64,000 nucleotides of DNA from Tessaracoccus aquimaris (GTDB lineage Bacteria; Actinomycetota; Actinomycetes; Propionibacteriales; Propionibacteriaceae). Shown here one piece after another: positions 19,575 through 29,214 of the stretch; positions within the stretch are counted from its first letter, which is position 1, and each line of letters begins with the position of its first letter. The stretch lies in contig NZ_CP019606.1 in the NCBI RefSeq assembly GCF_001997345.1, positions 3,348,001-3,412,000 on the forward strand, read 5' to 3'. The notes below the pieces were generated by a model. That model was not told the DNA's origin, made no database searches, and saw only the letters and a list, made by a program, of their open reading frames with translations. A program made the position numbers and the translations under genes.

Positions 19575-20021
19575 TCAGGCCGCCGACTCGGCGTGCCCGG
19601 GCGCCAGCGGCTCCTCATTGGCCTGGGGTGTGTCCGCAGGTGCTGGCCTGCCGCGACGCAGCAGCGCCCCCACCCCGATCAGCGCGATGCCTCCGACCGC
19701 CCAGGCGGTCAGCGTCGCCCACTGCGTCGTCGTGCCCGCATCGGGGAAGTAGCTCAACAACCGGATCAGGCTGTTCGACGCGCCCGGCACCAGGTGCTGG
19801 CCGATGGCTCCCCATGGCTCTGCGAGGAACTGCCACGGAACGGCGGCGCCGGAGAGCGGGTTGCCGATCAGGAGGGTGATGGCGGAGGCCAGCCCGAGCC
19901 CCGCGCGCCCCATCAAGGCGTCGAGGCCGACGACGAAGGCGGCCGTTGCGGCGGTGGCCAGCCCGATGGCCAGGGCGTTGAGCCAGAAGTTGCCCTGCAG
20001 GTACTGGAACCAGGTCTGCAT
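19575..20021 (-). CDS. Membrane protein, probable C-terminal remnant of a YhgE/Pip-like transporter
   Basis: 148 residues, with four hydrophobic stretches. The segment LIGNPLSGAAVPWQFLAEPWGAIGQHLVPGASNSLIRLLSYF resembles the end of the larger YhgE/Pip or DUF3533-type membrane proteins, in which the same N-P-x-S-G and P-W-G-x-I-G-Q spacing occurs just before the last helices. The expected large N-terminal domain is missing. The start abuts a plus-strand fragment that looks like the tail of another gene, so this is probably what remains after a deletion. Family assignment is from memory of the motif. Confidence 0.5.
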   Translation of the reverse strand: MQTWFQYLQGNFWLNALAIGLATAATAAFVVGLDALMGRAGLGLASAITLLIGNPLSGAAVPWQFLAEPWGAIGQHLVPGASNSLIRLLSYFPDAGTTTQWATLTAWAVGGIALIGVGALLRRGRPAPADTPQANEEPLAPGHAESAA

Positions 20022-20116
20022 ACTTCCTGCGGCTGACGGTGGAACCCGACGAGGTGCATGCGGAACTGCGCGCCGACCTCGCTCGCGTCCTGGACGGGCA
20101 CCTCCCGATCGACTGA
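20021..20116 (+). pseudogene. Gene tail fragment (possible regulator C-terminus)
   Basis: 32 codons ending in TGA at 20116 and starting without any start codon: YFLRLTVEPDEVHAELRADL followed by ARVLDGHLPID. The base use is coding-like. It joins head-on with the truncated membrane gene on the other strand. It could be the tail of the regulator once adjacent to that transporter; too short to identify. Confidence 0.35.
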
Positions 20117-20136
20117 CCGGAGGACGACCCGCGCGG

Positions 20137-20502
20137 CTACTTTTCCCCGCGGATGTAGCCGGCGTCCTCCAGGTCCTCTGCCAACTGGTTGACCTTCAGC
20201 AACTGGTCGTCGACCAGGCCGGAGCGGCTGGCGCTGCGGGCGATCAGGCTGGCCGACACCGGCGCCGTCAGCAACTGCAGGATGACGATCAGCAGACAGA
20301 GCCCGAGCGACCACCAGGTGCGCAGGCTGAGGGCGATCCCGATGGTCACCATGATCAGCCCCAGCACCTGCGGCTTCGTGATGGCGTGCATCTTGCTCAG
20401 CACGTCGGGGAAGCGGATCAGCGAGACGGCGGCGCCGAAGCACAGCAGCGCACCCACCAGGACGAAAGCCGCCCCGATCAGGTCGAAGAGTTGGTCGATC
20501 AT
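20137..20502 (-). CDS. mrpG: Na+/H+ antiporter subunit G
   Basis: 121 residues with three membrane helices. MIDQLFDLIGAAFVLVGALL, VSLIRFPDVLSKMHAITKPQVLG and the following helix are the PhaG_MnhG_YufB domain. It is part of the Mrp antiporter that exchanges Na+ for H+ across the cytoplasmic membrane and supports pH and salt homeostasis. It overlaps mrpF by 4 bp. The last 40 residues are a charged cytoplasmic tail (VDDQLLKVNQLAEDLEDAGY). It is last gene of the operon. Confidence 0.93.
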   Translation of the reverse strand: MIDQLFDLIGAAFVLVGALLCFGAAVSLIRFPDVLSKMHAITKPQVLGLIMVTIGIALSLRTWWSLGLCLLIVILQLLTAPVSASLIARSASRSGLVDDQLLKVNQLAEDLEDAGYIRGEK

Positions 20503-20816
20503 GCGTCTCGCTCCTGCCGCTTGCTCGTTGGGAAGCGGCGACGTGTCGCCATCCGGTCGCTCACCATCCGGGCGATCGAGACGGCGCTCGTGAAGCCGAG
20601 CATCGACAGCAGCACCAGCACCAGCAGTTCGGTCGACAGTTCCGTCCACACCGCCCACAGGCCGAGCGCGGCGACCACGACGGCGACGATCAGGTCGGCG
20701 GCGATCGAGCGATCCAGTTGCGTAGGCCCGACCGCGATCCGGTTGACGCCGATCATGGCCGACACGAAAAGCACGACCGCGGCGATCGACAAGATGGTCT
20801 CGGTGGCGATCATCAT
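20499..20816 (-). CDS. mrpF: Na+/H+ antiporter subunit F
   Basis: 105 residues, three transmembrane helices, MrpF/PhaF family (RIAVGPTQLDRSIAADLIVAV is the conserved core). It starts at ATG 20816 with GGAGGAG upstream, overlapping mrpE by 4 bp, and ends overlapping mrpG by 4 bp. The C-terminal 20 residues are basic. It is a small essential subunit of the multi-protein Mrp complex. Confidence 0.92.
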   Translation of the reverse strand: MMIATETILSIAAVVLFVSAMIGVNRIAVGPTQLDRSIAADLIVAVVVAALGLWAVWTELSTELLVLVLLSMLGFTSAVSIARMVSDRMATRRRFPTSKRQERDA

Positions 20817-21421
20817 GACTCCTCCACCTCCAGTTCGGGGTGTTCCTCGACGACGACGGGGACGCCCGCGGTGCGTGCCGCGCGGTACTCGTCGATCTCC
20901 TGCTTCGACCCGAACGCTGCGACCACGCGGCCCTCGACATCGTGGGTCATCTGCTGGATCCGGTCGACCGGATCCGGGCCGATCAGGTCGAGGGCGTGCA
21001 GGTACAGCCGACGCGGGTGCCGCACGACCTCGACCACCACCGTGCCCGGCACAAGCGAGATCAGTTCGGCGACCTGCACCTGGTACAGGTCGTTGTCGCT
21101 GTCCAGGTCGACGCGGACGATGCCCGCGTTCAGTTCGACCTTGCGGGCAAACGCCAGTGACACCATCCGGATCGACGAGACGACCAGGTCGCGCAGCAGG
21201 TGCCACACGAGGTTGAGGAAGCCGAGCGGATGGAACCGGCCCTCCCAGTAGATCGGCGGGAGCGGGAAGATGACGGAGACGAGCCAGCCGAGCAGGATGC
21301 CCGACACGATCGTCATCGGCGTAACGCTGCCCCACAGCACCACCCACACGGCCGCCATGCCGAGCACCGACAACGGCCGGAACTTGAAGCGCTGCACGCG
21401 CTGCTTGCGTGTCTCGCTCAT
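20813..21421 (-). CDS. mrpE: Na+/H+ antiporter subunit E
   Basis: 202 residues, MNHE family: a basic N-terminus, helices around GMAAVWVVLWGSVTPMTIVSGILLGWLVSVIFPLPP and the conserved LVPGTVVVEVVRHPRRLYLHALD region in the soluble C-terminal part. It overlaps mrpD and mrpF by 4 bp each. The acidic tail (EEHPELEVEES) is species-specific. Member of the Mrp complex. Confidence 0.92.
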   Translation of the reverse strand: MSETRKQRVQRFKFRPLSVLGMAAVWVVLWGSVTPMTIVSGILLGWLVSVIFPLPPIYWEGRFHPLGFLNLVWHLLRDLVVSSIRMVSLAFARKVELNAGIVRVDLDSDNDLYQVQVAELISLVPGTVVVEVVRHPRRLYLHALDLIGPDPVDRIQQMTHDVEGRVVAAFGSKQEIDEYRAARTAGVPVVVEEHPELEVEES

Positions 21422-22971
21422 CGCAGCCCCTCCGGTAGGACGATGGCCACGATCGAGCCGTCGCGCAGCGACTCGGCGGCGGCCGTGGCGTACTCGTACA
21501 ACGGCCCCGCGAACACCGTCAGGGCGAGCCCGAAGACGATCAGTCCGATGGTGGCGCCGACCTGCAGCGGGGGCATCACCCGCGGGTCGTCGTCCTCCTC
21601 GACATCCTCGGGATCCTGGTTGGCGGCGATCGCGGCCTGACGGCGCTGCTCGGTGGGCGTCACGCCCCAGAACGCGCGGTTCCAGACCTTCGCCATGGCC
21701 ATCAGCGTGAGCAGGCTGGTCGCGACCCCGGCCGTCACGACGACCCACGCGAGGGGGGTGCCGACGGTGGCCGCTGCCTCCAGCAGGCCCAGTTTGCCGA
21801 TGAAGCCGGATAACGGCGGGATGCCTCCGAGGTTCATGGCGGGCACGAAGAACAGGAACGCGAGCAGCGGGGCGGTCTTCAGTAGCCCGCCCAGCCCGTC
21901 GAGGGACGACGTGCCGCCGCGTCGCTCGATGAGCCCGGTCACCAGGAACAGCGTGGCCTGGATGGTGATGTGGTGCGCCGTGTAGAAGATGGTCGCGGCG
22001 AGGCCAGCCGTCGTGTTCAGCGCGATGCCCATGATCATGTAGCCGATGTGGCTGATCAGGGTGAACGACAGCATTCGTTTGATCTCGACCTGCGCGATCG
22101 CGCCAAGGATGCCGATCACCATGGTGAGGCCCGCCGCCACCAGCAGGATCGTGTCGAGCGTGTGAAGCGGGAACAGCAGCGTCTCGGTGCGGATGATCGC
22201 GTACACGCCGACCTTGGTGAGCAGGCCGGCGAACACCGCTGTGACGGGCGCGGGCGCCGTCGGGTACGAGTCGGGCAGCCAGGACGACAGCGGGAACACC
22301 GCCGCCTTGATGGCGAACGTGACGAGCAGCAGCACCTCGAGGAGCAACTGCACCGGCTCGGACAGGTCGCGCAGTCGCACCGAGAGGTGGGCCATGTTGA
22401 CGGTGCCCGTCGCGGCGTAGATCGCCGAGATGGAGATCAGGAACAGCGACGAACTGAGCAGCGACACGATCACATAGGTCGTGCCTGCGCGCACCCGGTC
22501 GCCGGTGCCGCCGAGCGTCAGCAGCACGTAGGAGGCGAACAGCAGGATCTCGAAGCCGACGAACAGGTTGAACAGGTCGCCCGCGAGGAAGGCGTTCGAC
22601 ACGCCGGCGACCAGCAGCAGGAAGGTGGGGTGGAAGATCGACACAGGGGTCTCGCGGCGGACCTCGTCCTTGTCCTGGCCGGTGGCGAAGATGAGGACGG
22701 CGAGCGCCACGACGGAGGCGACGAGCAGCATCAGGGCGCTCAACCGGTCGACGACCAGAGCGATGCCGAGCGGGGCGGCCCAACCGCCGAGCCACAGAGC
22801 CATGGGGCCGTTGACGTTGGTCCACCACATGAACACGCCTGCCACGACGACGATGCCGCTGAGGCTCGCCACGGAGACGAGGCGCTGCACGCCGGGGCGG
22901 CGCGGCACCACGAGGGTGACTGCGGCGCCGAAGATGGCGAGCAGGACGGGGACGGGAAGCAGGTTGATCAT
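21418..22971 (-). CDS. mrpD: Na+/H+ antiporter subunit D
   Basis: 517 residues and about 14 membrane helices of the proton-conducting membrane transporter family, homologous to NuoN/NuoM. Conserved pieces: DLFNLFVGFEILLFASYVLL, the VTFAIKAAVFPLSSWLPDSYP stretch with the key lysine, and IKRMLSFTLISHIGYMIMGIA. It overlaps mrpC and mrpE by 4 bp. A hydrophilic insert rich in Asp and Glu (NQDPEDVEEDDDPRV) lies before the last helices. Confidence 0.95.
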   Translation of the reverse strand: MINLLPVPVLLAIFGAAVTLVVPRRPGVQRLVSVASLSGIVVVAGVFMWWTNVNGPMALWLGGWAAPLGIALVVDRLSALMLLVASVVALAVLIFATGQDKDEVRRETPVSIFHPTFLLLVAGVSNAFLAGDLFNLFVGFEILLFASYVLLTLGGTGDRVRAGTTYVIVSLLSSSLFLISISAIYAATGTVNMAHLSVRLRDLSEPVQLLLEVLLLVTFAIKAAVFPLSSWLPDSYPTAPAPVTAVFAGLLTKVGVYAIIRTETLLFPLHTLDTILLVAAGLTMVIGILGAIAQVEIKRMLSFTLISHIGYMIMGIALNTTAGLAATIFYTAHHITIQATLFLVTGLIERRGGTSSLDGLGGLLKTAPLLAFLFFVPAMNLGGIPPLSGFIGKLGLLEAAATVGTPLAWVVVTAGVATSLLTLMAMAKVWNRAFWGVTPTEQRRQAAIAANQDPEDVEEDDDPRVMPPLQVGATIGLIVFGLALTVFAGPLYEYATAAAESLRDGSIVAIVLPEGLR

Positions 22972-23393
22972 TCGCTCACCACATCCCGGCCGGTGTCGGA
23001 GAAGGTGGTGTCCTCGTAGGACTCGGAGGCGACGTCGGCCTCGGCGAGTTCGCGGATGCGGGCGTCCTCGACGTCGTCTGCCACCTCGTCATGGCCGTGC
23101 AACTGGAAGCTCCGGTAGGCGAGCGTCAGGACGAACGCCGCCACCGCCATCGTGATGACGATGGCCGTCAGCACCATCGCCTGCGGCAACGGATCGGAGA
23201 CGTCCTCCCCGGCGAGGCCGATGATCGGAGGAGTGCCCGGCTTGCCCGCGGCGATCAGGAACAGCATGTTGACGCCGTTGCTTGTGAGCAGGACGCCCAG
23301 CAGGATGCGCGTCAGGGAGCGTTCGAGCAGCAGGTAGACGCCGCACGCGACGAGGAGGCCTGCCGTGATGGCGAGGACCAGGTTGGCGCTCAT
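22968..23393 (-). CDS. mrpC: Na+/H+ antiporter subunit C
   Basis: 141 residues, homologous to NuoK: three helices with GVLLTSNGVNMLFLIAAGKPG and DPLPQAMVLTAIVITMAVAAFVLTLAYR. The C-terminal about 40 residues are acidic and cytoplasmic. It overlaps its neighbours by 4 bp on both sides, which indicates translational coupling through the operon. Confidence 0.94.
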   Translation of the reverse strand: MSANLVLAITAGLLVACGVYLLLERSLTRILLGVLLTSNGVNMLFLIAAGKPGTPPIIGLAGEDVSDPLPQAMVLTAIVITMAVAAFVLTLAYRSFQLHGHDEVADDVEDARIRELAEADVASESYEDTTFSDTGRDVVSE

Positions 23394-26288
23394 CGTCGAC
23401 CCCCGTATCCGGGCAGGGCCTTTGTCGAGTCGGGCAGCGGCACGGGGGCGATCTCCTCGGTGGCGTGCTGGTCGATGCCGGAGCCGAGGCTTCGCACCAC
23501 GTCCAGCAGCATGCCGACGACGACGAGGTAGACGCCGATGTCGAACACGGTCGACGACACCACGTGCAGTTCGCCGAGCAGGGGGATGGTCAGGTACACG
23601 TCGAAGCTCTGCAGGATCGTCCCGCCGAGGGCCAGGGGGCGACCGCGGCGATCAGCGCGAGCAGCAGGCCGCCACCCATCAGCCGGCCGGCGTCGATTGG
23701 GGCGGCCTCGTCCAGTTCGTGCCTGCCCGCGGCGAGGTAGCGGATGATCAGCGCCATGCCCGCGACCAGGCCTCCTGCGAACCCGCCGCCCGGCCAGTTG
23801 TGGCCCGCAAGCAGCAGGTAGATCGACACCACGATCATGATGCCGAACAGGAACCGGGTGACGACCTCGAACACGATGGAGCGCACCATGGGCGAAAGGG
23901 TCTGCCCGGCACGCAGCCAAACGCCGGGAGAGCTGTCGGCCTGCGGTTCGTCCTCGCGGGCCTCGAAGGCGTCCTTGGTGGTGGCGACCTTCCCCACCCG
24001 GGAGCGGAGGAAGATCAGCGACGCGACACCGGTCGCCGCGATGACGAGCACCGCGATCTCGCCGAAGGTGTCCCAGGCGCGGGTGTCGACCAGGGCGACG
24101 TTGACGATGTTCTTGCCGTAGCCGAACGAGTAGGCCCACTCGTACCAGGCCTTCGACACCGGCTCGGCGACCCGGGCGCCGGAGGCAACGAGCGCGATCA
24201 GCGTCACGGTGGTGCCCGTCGCGACGGCCACCAGCACGCGCCACCAGCGGGTCGACGTCAGGGGACGGTTGGTGAAGTAGCGCGGCAACTTGCGCACGAC
24301 GAGCACGAAGACGACCAGCGTGACGGTCTCCACCAGCACCTGCGTGAGGGCGAGGTCGGGAGCGCCGCCGATCGCGAAGAGCAGCGCCAGACCGTAGCCG
24401 GTGACGCCCACCAGGAGGACCGCACGGATCCGGCCGCGGGAACCGGCCGCGCCGAGCGCCGCCGTCACCATCACCGTCGCCACCAGTAGTTGCGGCCAAG
24501 AGTCGAACAGCCGGATGCTCGGCCAGTCCTGGATCCGCAGCATCGCGTACAGCGAGAACGACACGAGCGTCACGAGGATGGTGCCAAGGTAGATCGACAG
24601 GGAACCACGCTGCACGCGCGCCGTCACCTCGACGGCGATCCTGTCGATGCCGTGCATGGAGCGGTGGTACAACTCCTCGGCGGTGTGGACCTTGGGGAAG
24701 GTGGCCTGCACGGCCGCGATCTTGCGCCGGAAGACGAACAGCACCACGCCCGCGCCAAGCGCGAGCACCGACATCAGCAGCGGCACCGTGAACCCGTGCC
24801 ACAGCGCGAAACCGTGGCTCTCCTCACCCGTGGTGAGGGCGACGGAGTACGGGTAGAGCAGCCTTGTCAGCGGGTCGCCCAGGAAGCCGAGCACGAGGCT
24901 GAGCAGGCCGAGGAACATCGGGACGGCGGCCATCCCGAACGCGGGACGGTGCCAGCTCAGCACCGGCGCACCCTCCTTGGACGCGAAGGCTCCCCACCAC
25001 CAGCGAAGCGAGTAGGCGACGGTGATCGCGGCGCCGAACAGCAGCGCCACGTCGAGCGCGACCGCGGCCAGCGGCGTCAGGATGGTCAGCTCACCGTCGA
25101 TCAGGTAGACGATCGACTCGAAGGCCGTCTCCTTGGTGAGGAAGCCGACCAGCGGGGCATGCCGGCCATGGACAGCGCTGCGAGGCCACCCAGGATCGCC
25201 AGCCACGGCACCCGGTAGCCGACGCCGCTCAACTCGCGGATGTCGCGGGTGCCCGCGGAATGGTCGATGAGGCCGACGCACATGAACAGCGTCGACTTGA
25301 ACAGCGCGTGGGCGATCACCATGCCGAGGCCCGCGATCGCGGCGGCCTTTGTTCCGACGCCCAGCAGCAGCACCATGAAGCCGAGTTGCGACACTGTGCC
25401 GTAGGCGAGCAGCAGTTTGAGGTCGGTCTGGCGCAGCGCCCGCCAGCCGCCGAGGATCATCGTCACGGTGCCGAGGATCAGCACGGTCGGACGCCACAGC
25501 GGCACGTCCGCGAACGCGGGAGCCAGCACGGCGACGAGGTAGACGCCCGCCTTCACCATGGCGGCGGCGTGCAGGTAGGCAGAGATCGGCGTCGGCGCGG
25601 CCATGGCGCCAGGAAGCCAGAAATGGAAGGGGACCAGCGCAGACTTGCTGAGCGCGCCGACCAGCATCAGCATCGCGCCGATGCCCGCGAGCGTGCCCTT
25701 GGGCGGGTCAGCGACGATCTCGGCAAGCGACATGTTGCCGGTGGTGCTCCACACCGCCACGATGCCGACCAGCATCGCGAGGCCGCCGGAGGTGGTGACG
25801 ATGAGCGCGGTCTGCGCCGCGCCGCGGTTCGCGCGTCTGGTGGGGTCGTGGCCGATGAGCAGGTACGACAGCACCGTCGTCAGTTCCCAGAAGACGAACA
25901 TCAGCACGAGGTTGTCCGCGGTCACAAGCCCGAGCATCGTGCCTGCGAAGACGGTCAGGATCGCGGCCGACCTACCGGTGGTGATCCCCTCGAAGTACCA
26001 CCTGCTGTAGAGCAGGACGAGGAAGCCGATCCAGGTGACGATCATGGCGAGCACCCATTGGACCAGGCCCATCCGCAGTGTCAGCGACACGTCGAGCGTC
26101 GGGATCCAGGGGTACGCCTCGACGTAGGTGCCGCCGGAGACGATGTGCGGGGCTTGGACGGTGAGCCAGATCGCCGCGGCGAGGGGCGCGATCGAGAGGA
26201 CGTAGAAGACCCGTGCGCCGAGCTTCTTGACCATCAGGGGGGTGAACGCGCCAAGGATCGCGTGGACTGCGATCAAGGCATAAAGCAC
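23390..26288 (-). pseudogene. mrpA: Na+/H+ antiporter subunit A fused to MrpB domain, with two apparent frameshifts
   Basis: Read through, this is a 966-residue MrpA with a C-terminal MnhB domain. The part from 26288 to about 25155 has the antiporter core (FVFWELTTVLSYLLIGHDP, LVPFHFWLPGAMAAPTPISAYLHAAAMVKAGVYL). The second runs from there to about 23638 (PLVGFLTKETAFES, later MrpB-like ILLAGHNWPGGGFAGGLVAG). The last reads LALGGTILQSFDVYLTIPLL to the stop at 23390. Each break falls in a run of C on the coding strand that is one base short (25154-25157 and 23635-23639). Adding two bases makes the length 2901, divisible by three. The gene starts with GTG after GAAGGGA. Probably intact in the real genome. 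Confidence 0.88.
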
Positions 26289-26358
26289 GCCAGTGGTCCC
26301 TTCGGGATGGGGTACGTGGTGGCGGAAAGTAGTTTAACGGATCAAACAAGTTTGACCG

Positions 26359-27159
26359 TCAGAGGTCCAGGTGCTCCCGGAGCCATGCGATCTCGGCGGC
26401 ATGTTCGGGCACGTCACCCGGGGTTTCGAGGATGGTGGCGGTGTCGGCGGCGCGCACCACGGACAGGAGGAGTTCGGGGTCGATGGTGCCGTCTGTCAGG
26501 CCAGCGTGCCGGTCGGCACCGCTGCCTGCCGCGTCGCGCGAGTTGTTGCAGTGGACGACGTCGAGACGCCCGGTGATGGCCGTGATCTGCTCGACGAGGC
26601 CGTCCAGTTCGAGGCCTGCCGCGTGCGCGTGGCAGGTGTCGAGGCAGAAGCCGACCTTGTCGATATTGGGCGAGTCGGCGATGGCGGCCCAGAGCCGTTC
26701 GATCGACTCGAGCGTGCGGGCCATGGCGTTGGCACCGCCCGCGGTGTTCTCGATGAAGATCGGCACATCGAGGTTCAGGCCGTCGATGCACTTGCGCCAG
26801 TTCTCGAACCCGACGGCGGGGTCGTCGTTGGCGGTCACGTGGCCGCCGTGCACCACGACCCCCATCGCGCCCACCGCGGCGGACTCGGTGATGGTCTGCT
26901 GCAGCAGCTTGCGTGAGGGGATCCGGATCCGGTTGTTGGTGGACGCGACGTTGAGGACGTAGGGGGAGTGCACCACGATGCCGACGCCGTCGGCCTCTGC
27001 GGCAGACTTGAGGGCGGCCGCGCCGTCCGGGTAGGGGGTGACCGGCTTCTTCCAACTCTGCGGGTCGCCGACGAAGACCTGCACCAGTTCGGCGCCCATG
27101 CCTGCCGCGTCGACGAGCGGGTGGACGGACGAGACGTGGGCTCCAAGGCGGATGGTCAT
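26359..27159 (-). CDS. nfo: Deoxyribonuclease IV (AP endonuclease)
   Basis: 266 residues of the AP endonuclease family 2 TIM barrel. It cuts DNA 5' of abasic sites in base excision repair using three zinc ions. Seen: IRLGAHVSS at the start, IVVHSPYVLNVAS, the IFIENTAGG metal-binding Glu, FCLDTCHAHAAG, VVHCNNSRDAAGSGADRHAGL and a closing ILETPG. All expected His, Asp and Glu positions appear present. TAGGGT lies 6 nt before the ATG, and there is no ribosome-binding site, so the mRNA is probably leaderless. Confidence 0.95.
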   Translation of the reverse strand: MTIRLGAHVSSVHPLVDAAGMGAELVQVFVGDPQSWKKPVTPYPDGAAALKSAAEADGVGIVVHSPYVLNVASTNNRIRIPSRKLLQQTITESAAVGAMGVVVHGGHVTANDDPAVGFENWRKCIDGLNLDVPIFIENTAGGANAMARTLESIERLWAAIADSPNIDKVGFCLDTCHAHAAGLELDGLVEQITAITGRLDVVHCNNSRDAAGSGADRHAGLTDGTIDPELLLSVVRAADTATILETPGDVPEHAAEIAWLREHLDL

Positions 27160-27165
27160 GGGCCC

Positions 27166-27171
27166 ACCCTA
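27166..27171 (-). promoter_or_regulatory. Leaderless -10 box of nfo (TAGGGT)
   Basis: On the minus strand TAGGGT ends 6 nt before the nfo ATG, with GGGCCC between. Confidence 0.55.
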
Positions 27172-27189
27172 TCCAGCGATGCCGACGGT

Positions 27190-29121
27190 TCAGTCCCTCG
27201 CAGAGAAGAAGATGCCCGCCAGCACACGCGCCCCGAGGATGAAGGCGAGGAACAGCAGCGTGATGCCGAGGAAGGGCCAGATCGACAGCGTCGGCAGCAG
27301 CATCGGCCCGCCGGAGCGCGTCAACAGGAACAGCCCGCCGAACAGCAGCGCGGAGCCGAGGAGGCTGAGGTTGAGTTGGCTGCCGATGGTCGCGAGCCAG
27401 GCGCGGTCGCTCTGGTCGGCGAAGGCACGCACGTTGACGGTGAGGGAGCCGTCCTCCAACTGTTCGGTGATCCGCGACAGGCGTCTCGGGAGTCGGGACA
27501 GCATCGGCATCAGGGTGGCGACCTGGTGCTCGACCTGCGCCTTGACGGCGTCCCGGCCGAGCATCGACTGCGCGAGTTCGGAGCCCCTGCTGCGCGCCAG
27601 CGCGATCAGGTCGATGTCGGGGTCGATCAGTTGCAGGGTCCCGTCGAGAGTGCCGAGGGTTCGGAACACCGCCGCCAACTGGGGAGGCACGCGGAACCCG
27701 AAGCGGACGACGACGTCGAGCAGGTCGGCGAACATGGACGCGGAGCCGCCCGGGGCGAACCCGTCGCCGTAGCGCAGCATCAGCTTGCCGACCTCGCGTT
27801 CGAGTTCGCGGTCGTTGAGGGTCGGGGGGCGGTCCATCAGGTCGAGCAGCGCGTCGGTGGCCGCGATCGAGTCCTGCCGCTCCACGGCGTAGAGCAGCAT
27901 GATGAGCGCAGATCGGGTGGGGCGGTCGAGTCGCCCGACCGACCCGAAGTCGAGCAGCGCCAGGTCGTGATCGTCGGTGAGGATGACGTTGCCCGGGTGC
28001 AGGTCGGCGTGGAAGACGCCGTGCACGAAGATCTGGCGCAGCACGCCGCTCAGGAGCCGGTCGGCCAGCGCGGCGCGCGTCTCGGCGTCCATGGCGGCGA
28101 GTTCGTCGGACGCCGCGGACAGCGGCTTTCCCGCGATGCGCTCCATCACGATGACGCGTTCCGACGAAAGCTCCGGGTAGGGGATCGGCACGATCAGGTC
28201 GGACGCGGCAGCGACTGAGCGCATGTTGGCCACCTCTACGGTGTAGTCGAGTTCCTCGTGCAGCGAGTCAGCGAAGCCATCAGCCAGCCCGACCGCCCCG
28301 AGTTGCCTGCCCCAGGCTGTGCCCTGCTCGAGCCGCTCGGCGAGGCGGCGCAGGATGTCGAGGTCGGCGGTGACCTGTTGGCGGGCCTTCGGGCGCTGCA
28401 ACTTCACGACCACGTCCGTCCCGTCCGGGAGCTTCGCGGCGTGGATCTGCGCGACGGAGGCAGCGGCCATCGGCGTCTCGTCGATCTCCGCGAACGTCTC
28501 GTCGATGGGCTTGTCGAGGGACTCCGCGAGAGCCGGGCGGACGTCGCGCCACGGCTCGGCCTCCACGTCGCTGTGCAGCTTCGAGAGTTCCTTGATGAAG
28601 GGCGCCGGGAGCAGGTCCGCGCGCGTGGAGAGCATCTGGCCGAACTTCACGAACGTGACGCCCGCGTCGGTCAGCGCGGTGCGCAGCGAACGCGCGACGC
28701 GTGGTGACTCGCGGTCCTTCTTCGGGGTCGGCCCGACGTAGGCCGTGAGGCCGTTCTTCAGCAGGATCCACCAGATGACGACGTAGCGGCGGCCGCGGCG
28801 GACGGCGGCGGGGAGGCCCGTGACGACGCTGGTCAGCGTCGGGACGCTCCAGGTCGGCACGATGGCCTCGAGGATCGTCAGCACGATGAGGTCGAACGCG
28901 ATGACGCAGCCGACCATCACGGCCAGGACCAGGATGACGGGCAGGACCGGGGACTTCTCGCTGATGCCGAGCGACCGGACGATCTGGTCGGCGAAGCTCC
29001 ACGCGATGGCGTTCTGGAGGAGGCAGACGATCAGCGTCCTGCCCCAGCCGACGGGCACCCCGAGAAGTCGACGTGACAGGTACATCAGCACGACGACGTT
29101 GATCAGCGTCCCGATAATCAT
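27190..29121 (-). CDS. ABC1/UbiB-family atypical kinase with N-terminal membrane anchor
   Basis: 643 residues. The first about 100 contain three hydrophobic helices. The ABC1 kinase-like domain follows: FVKFGQMLSTRADLLP (the KxGQ motif), MAAASVAQIHAAKLPDG (the alanine-rich loop), VVVKLQRP, HGVFHADLHPGNVIL and LALLDFGSVGRLDRP. Two more helices lie near the C-terminus. UbiB proteins assist quinone biosynthesis or other isoprenoid-lipid handling. This organism would use menaquinone, so the actual role is unclear. N-terminal membrane segments are unusual compared with E. coli UbiB, which has only C-terminal ones. Confidence 0.88.
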   Translation of the reverse strand: MIIGTLINVVVLMYLSRRLLGVPVGWGRTLIVCLLQNAIAWSFADQIVRSLGISEKSPVLPVILVLAVMVGCVIAFDLIVLTILEAIVPTWSVPTLTSVVTGLPAAVRRGRRYVVIWWILLKNGLTAYVGPTPKKDRESPRVARSLRTALTDAGVTFVKFGQMLSTRADLLPAPFIKELSKLHSDVEAEPWRDVRPALAESLDKPIDETFAEIDETPMAAASVAQIHAAKLPDGTDVVVKLQRPKARQQVTADLDILRRLAERLEQGTAWGRQLGAVGLADGFADSLHEELDYTVEVANMRSVAAASDLIVPIPYPELSSERVIVMERIAGKPLSAASDELAAMDAETRAALADRLLSGVLRQIFVHGVFHADLHPGNVILTDDHDLALLDFGSVGRLDRPTRSALIMLLYAVERQDSIAATDALLDLMDRPPTLNDRELEREVGKLMLRYGDGFAPGGSASMFADLLDVVVRFGFRVPPQLAAVFRTLGTLDGTLQLIDPDIDLIALARSRGSELAQSMLGRDAVKAQVEHQVATLMPMLSRLPRRLSRITEQLEDGSLTVNVRAFADQSDRAWLATIGSQLNLSLLGSALLFGGLFLLTRSGGPMLLPTLSIWPFLGITLLFLAFILGARVLAGIFFSARD

Positions 29122-29214
29122 GGGCTGCTCCTCCCTGTTGGGATGAGTGTTGCACGGCGGGCCCGTGGTCCGGATCGGGCCAAGGTGCCGCCCGTGAGCG
29201 TGTCACCCCGGTGC

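Noticed and set aside
20813..22828. A 671-residue frame across mrpD and mrpE
   Set aside because: Its C-terminal part is mrpE, while its N-terminal part is an out-of-frame reading of mrpD. The true junction is an ATGA overlap at 21418-21421.
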